Below, one piece after another: positions 22,496-24,939 of a stretch of DNA of 24,939 nucleotides. The position numbers and the translations under genes are program-made. The notes under the pieces were generated by a model. That model did not search any database. It was given only the letters and a program-made list of their open reading frames with translations, and was not told the origin of the DNA. Source of the stretch: Microbacteriaceae bacterium UBA1487 (lineage in GTDB: Bacteria > Actinomycetota > Actinomycetes > Actinomycetales > Microbacteriaceae). The DNA is taken from positions 118,088-143,026 of the forward strand of contig DCRR01000015.1 of assembly GCA_002325245.1 (NCBI GenBank). Direction: 5' to 3'. Numbering within the stretch: position 1 is the first letter of the stretch; every line of letters starts with the position of its first letter.

Positions 22496-23260
22496 ATGAG
22501 CACTCTCGCAATCGGCGTCGACATCGGCGGCACCGGGATCAAGGGCGCCCTCGTCGACGTCGAGACCGGCGAGCTCGTCAGCTCGCGCGAGAAGATCGCC
22601 ACGCCGCGGGGCGGTCGCCCCGACGACATCCTCGCCGCGACCGTGGAGCTGGTGTCCCGCTTCGGCGAGTCAGCGGACGGCGTCCCGATCGGAGTCACGT
22701 TCCCCGCGGTGGTCCGCAACGGACGCACCATGACGACCGCCAACGTCTCCGACGAGTGGGTCGGGCTGAAGGCCGAGGAGCTGTTCGAGAAGGCGCTCGG
22801 CCGCGACATCCACTTCGTCAACGACGCCGACGCGGCCGGCTACGCCGAGGCCCGCTACGGCGCCGCGAAGGGAGTCGAGGGGCTGGTCATCCTGACCACC
22901 CTCGGCACCGGCATCGGCAGCGCGTTCCTCTACAACGGCGAACTCGTTCCGAACACGGAGCTCGGACACCTGGAGATCGACGGCCGTGAGGCGGAGAAGC
23001 GCGCCTCGAACGCGGTCCGCGAGAAGCGGAAGCTGAGCTGGAAGAACTGGGCGAAGCGGCTGACCCGCTTCTACGACCACGTCGAGTTCCTGTTCTCCCC
23101 CGAGCTGTTCATCGTCGGCGGCGGCGTGAGCAAGCAGCACGAGGAGTTCCTGCCGCTGATCAAAATCGACACTCCGCTGGTGCCCGCGACGCTGCGCAAC
23201 AACGCGGGCATCCTCGGCGCGGCCGCTCTCGCGGCCAAGCCGCACGCCGCGAGACGCTAG
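22496..23260 (+). CDS. ppgK: Polyphosphate glucokinase
   Basis: Phosphorylates glucose, preferring inorganic polyphosphate and usually also accepting ATP; typical of actinobacteria. The 254-residue ROK-family protein has phosphate-1 GVDIGGTGIKGALVD, catalytic-Asp block FVNDADAAGYAEARYG, phosphate-2 LTTLGTGIGSAF, and ELGHLEIDGREAE, which carries the glucose-contacting residues but lacks the zinc-binding cysteines of repressor-type ROK proteins. ATG 22496 has AAAGG at 22481-22485, a rather wide spacing of ten bases, directly after the map stop. The TAG stop overlaps the stop of the convergent desaturase gene through a shared CTAG. Confidence 0.94.
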   Translation: MSTLAIGVDIGGTGIKGALVDVETGELVSSREKIATPRGGRPDDILAATVELVSRFGESADGVPIGVTFPAVVRNGRTMTTANVSDEWVGLKAEELFEKALGRDIHFVNDADAAGYAEARYGAAKGVEGLVILTTLGTGIGSAFLYNGELVPNTELGHLEIDGREAEKRASNAVREKRKLSWKNWAKRLTRFYDHVEFLFSPELFIVGGGVSKQHEEFLPLIKIDTPLVPATLRNNAGILGAAALAAKPHAARR

Positions 23261-24354
23261 ACGCGGCGGAGGTTGCCGAGCGCCGGGCAGTTGAACGGGT
23301 CGCGCGCGTGCAGGCCGACCCGGTTCATGTACTGGACCACGTTGGCGTACGCGCGCCCGACCGTCTGCTCGGTGTAGTCAATCCCCTCGATGCGGCAGTG
23401 CTCGCGCACCATCGCGCGCGCCCGCGCCAGGTGCGGACGGGCCATGCTCGGGAACAGGTGGTGCTCGACCTGGTGGTTGAGCCCGCCGAAGAGGACGGTC
23501 GCCCAGGTTCCGCCGATGATGTTGCGCGAGGTCAGCACCTGCTTGCGCAGGAAGTCGAGCTTCGTGCCGGCCGGGATGACCGGCATGCCGATGTGGTTGG
23601 GGGCGAACGCCGCACCCATGTAGAAGCCGAACACGGCGAGCTGCACGCCGAGGAACGCGAACGCCATTCCAAGCGGAAGCACGAGGAACACGGCCGTGAC
23701 GACGGCGGCGAGGCGGGCGACGATCAGGGTGATCTCGAGCCAGCGACGGTCGACCTTGCCGCGGCCGAAGATGTGGCTGATCGAGTGCACGTGCAGGTTG
23801 ACGCCCTCAAAGGTGAGCAGCGGGAAGAACAGGTAGCCCTGGCGACGGACGATCGCCGCGCGCCAACCGCGCGTCGCGGCGGCATCCTCGTCGTAGAACG
23901 AGACCGTGTCGGGGTCGATGTCGGGGTCGCGACCGATCTGGTTCGGGTTGCCGTGGTGACGGGTGTGCTTCGTCATCCACCACGAGTAGCTGAGTCCGGC
24001 GACTCCGCTCGCGAGAATGCGGCCGAGGCGGTCGTTCGCCTTGCCCGACTCGAAGACCTGGCGGTGCGATGCCTCGTGGCCGAGGAACGCGAACTGGGTG
24101 AACACGATGCCGAGCGCCGCCGCGATGAGCAGCTGGAACCAGCTGTCGCCGAGAAGGATGAAGCCGGCGATGCATCCGCCGAGCGCCAGCACGAGCGTGC
24201 CGAGGAGGCTCATGTAGAAGACGCGACTGCGCTGCAGCAGCCCCTCCTGGCGAATCGACGCGAGAAGCGCCGTGTAGGTGCTCGTGGGGTTGACGCGGTT
24301 CGGGTCACGACGCGATGTCGCACGCACCGGTCCCAGGGTGGAGCTGTTCGTCAT
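23257..24354 (-). CDS. Membrane fatty acid desaturase (acyl-CoA/acyl-lipid desaturase)
   Basis: A 365-residue integral membrane di-iron desaturase that introduces a double bond into fatty acyl chains. The three histidine boxes are HEASH (H93-H97), HTRHH (130-134) and HQVEHH (294-299). The QxxHH form of the last box is the class that includes front-end/linoleoyl-type and actinobacterial delta-9 DesA3-like enzymes, so regiospecificity is undecided. Hydrophobic pairs flank the boxes at about residues 50-90 and 205-250. ATG 24354 is chosen because GAAGG lies six bases upstream; an in-frame start five codons earlier would sit on that SD. It is head-to-head with a cold-shock gene, so cold-induced membrane adaptation is a reasonable inference. 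Confidence 0.92.
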   Translation of the reverse strand: MTNSSTLGPVRATSRRDPNRVNPTSTYTALLASIRQEGLLQRSRVFYMSLLGTLVLALGGCIAGFILLGDSWFQLLIAAALGIVFTQFAFLGHEASHRQVFESGKANDRLGRILASGVAGLSYSWWMTKHTRHHGNPNQIGRDPDIDPDTVSFYDEDAAATRGWRAAIVRRQGYLFFPLLTFEGVNLHVHSISHIFGRGKVDRRWLEITLIVARLAAVVTAVFLVLPLGMAFAFLGVQLAVFGFYMGAAFAPNHIGMPVIPAGTKLDFLRKQVLTSRNIIGGTWATVLFGGLNHQVEHHLFPSMARPHLARARAMVREHCRIEGIDYTEQTVGRAYANVVQYMNRVGLHARDPFNCPALGNLRRV

Positions 24355-24367
24355 AGCTGGCCTTCGC

Positions 24368-24383
24368 AAGTCGACTTCGACTT
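24368..24383 (-). other. Small hairpin just upstream of the desaturase SD
   Basis: In the desaturase leader AAGTCG pairs with CGACTT around an AAGT loop (6 bp), ending one base before the GAAGG SD region. It is short, and its effect on translation is unknown. Confidence 0.35.
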
Positions 24384-24521
24384 CTCAGCCGCCGGAGTGA
24401 GCGTGTGCTCTCAGATGCTTGATGCTATCCCGCCCGCCTGCCGATCCCCCGAGAATCGCGTCGCTGTCGCCAATCGTTTACGACACCGTGATAAATCCGA
24501 CATGAAATGTGACTGTCCCTC

Positions 24522-24542
24522 TGCACGTTCGTGCACTAGCGT
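24522..24542 (+). promoter_or_regulatory. Candidate csp promoter: palindrome plus -10 box
   Basis: TGCACG-TT-CGTGCA (24522-24535) is a perfect inverted repeat ending one base before TAGCGT (24537-24542), a possible -10. A start near 24549 would give a leader of about 135 bases, similar to known cold-shock mRNAs. The -35 is unclear. Confidence 0.35.
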
Positions 24543-24606
24543 TGCAGTCGAAGTTGTTGTGTTGCGCAGGATGTGCAGGCAGTGAGGCGCCGTCGGTGCC
24601 GTGCCG

Positions 24607-24676
24607 CCTTCATGAACGCGGAAGAAGAACACCGCGACGGACGGACGCGAAGTACGCGACCGGCAGTTCATGAAGG
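24607..24676 (+). promoter_or_regulatory. Candidate RNA switch in the csp leader (SD-sequestering stem)
   Basis: CCTTCATGAAC (24607-24617) is the exact reverse complement of GTTCATGAAGG (24666-24676). The second arm includes the first four bases of the AAGGAAG SD (24673-24679). The intervening 48 bases contain a small CGCG-AAGTA-CGCG hairpin (24646-24658). The fold would hide the ribosome binding site when closed. Confidence 0.5.
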
Positions 24677-24684
24677 AAGTCACT

Positions 24685-24888
24685 ATGCCCACCGGCACCG
24701 TGAAGTGGTTCAACGCCGAAAAGGGATTCGGGTTCATCACCCCCGATGACGGCAGCCAGGACCTGTTCGCCCACTACTCCGCGATCGAGGCCAAGGGATA
24801 CCGCAGCCTCGAAGAGGGTCAGCGCGTCGAGTTCGACGTCGCACAGGGCCCCAAGGGGCCCCAGGCCTCGGCCATCAAGCTGGCCTGA
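24685..24888 (+). CDS. csp: Cold-shock protein (CspA family)
   Basis: A 67-residue single cold-shock domain that binds single-stranded RNA/DNA and melts mRNA structure. RNP1 is KGFGFI (residues 13-18) and RNP2 is DLFAHYSAI (26-34; many relatives have VFVHFS). The start MPTGTVKWFN is standard, with AAGGAAG five bases upstream; the in-frame ATG at 24670 overlaps that SD and is rejected. The leader is long, about 135 bases if the proposed promoter is right, and can fold back on the SD. A strong intrinsic terminator follows within 20 bases of the stop, so the gene is monocistronic. Confidence 0.96.
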   Translation: MPTGTVKWFNAEKGFGFITPDDGSQDLFAHYSAIEAKGYRSLEEGQRVEFDVAQGPKGPQASAIKLA

Positions 24889-24905
24889 GTCTCGCACTCA
24901 CTCTG

Positions 24906-24939
24906 AAAAGCGTCGCCCGGTTCGCCGGGCGGCGCTTTT
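24906..24939 (+). terminator. Intrinsic terminator of csp
   Basis: A 15-bp stem (24906-24920 with 24925-24939, one G-U pair) capped by a TTCG tetraloop, beginning AAAAGCG and ending CGCTTTT at the last base of the window. The A/T ends make it usable on both strands. Confidence 0.92.

Larger units (their letters stand above)
24370..24684. other. Divergent regulatory region between desaturase and csp genes
   Basis: 315 bases with no gene I can support and GC visibly below the neighbouring genes. It holds a possible desaturase -10 (TAGCAT, minus strand 24427-24422), a palindrome with a csp -10 candidate at 24522-24542, and the long csp leader with its SD-covering complement. Confidence 0.6.

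Noticed and set aside
24612..24749. 45-codon upstream ORF overlapping the csp start out of frame
   Set aside because: No SD before its ATG, and the ATG is part of the TTCATGAA arm of the proposed leader stem; a regulatory uORF cannot be excluded but is not supported.

Overview
The window is about 25 kb of high-GC actinobacterial chromosome, most likely from the Microbacteriaceae (a Microbacterium-like organism). I infer this from the overall GC and codon bias, from an SD-poor, leaderless start architecture at many genes, and from a gene order I recognise for that group: pepA, lpd, sucB, lipB, lipA, DUF4191, RDD, glnA, glnE, glnA2, nadE, panB, map, ppgK. No database search was possible, so the assignment rests on protein motifs and synteny.

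Layout. 1-677 (-) is a PAC2-family protein cut by the window edge. 780-5267 (+) holds leucyl aminopeptidase, dihydrolipoyl dehydrogenase and a 2-oxoacid dehydrogenase E2. 5264-6883 (-) is a membrane-anchored pseudokinase. 7003-8666 (+) is lipB-lipA, which makes the lipoyl cofactor used by the E2 just upstream. A four-copy hairpin repeat (8658-8810) follows, then a DUF4191 membrane protein (+) and an RDD membrane protein (-). A nitrogen block comes next: glnA with a GlnR-type operator (+), then, convergent to it, the glnA2-glnE operon (-). Glutamine-dependent NAD synthetase and panB (+) follow, then a small SPOR-like protein (-), map and polyphosphate glucokinase (+). The window ends with a fatty-acid desaturase (-) head-to-head with a cold-shock protein gene (+), which closes on a strong terminator at the last base.

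The part that does not belong to this conserved backbone is 11623-14270. It has lower GC and carries a cytosolic Ser/Thr kinase with a large unrecognised C-terminal region and a small four-cysteine protein. It is bracketed by a direct repeat of the last 21 bases of glnA (11602-11622 and 14271-14291, 20/21 identical), as if an element had integrated at the 3' end of glnA and rebuilt the gene. A second hairpin that could be the original glnA terminator lies just beyond the right repeat. No integrase is visible inside.

Regulatory architecture is unusually readable here. Ten genes have a TANNNT-like -10 box exactly six bases before the start codon, which predicts leaderless mRNAs. Genes with real leaders (lpd, sucB, glnA, glnA2, glnE, ppgK, desaturase, csp) have Shine-Dalgarno sequences. 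The csp leader contains an 11-base perfect complement that would cover its own ribosome binding site.
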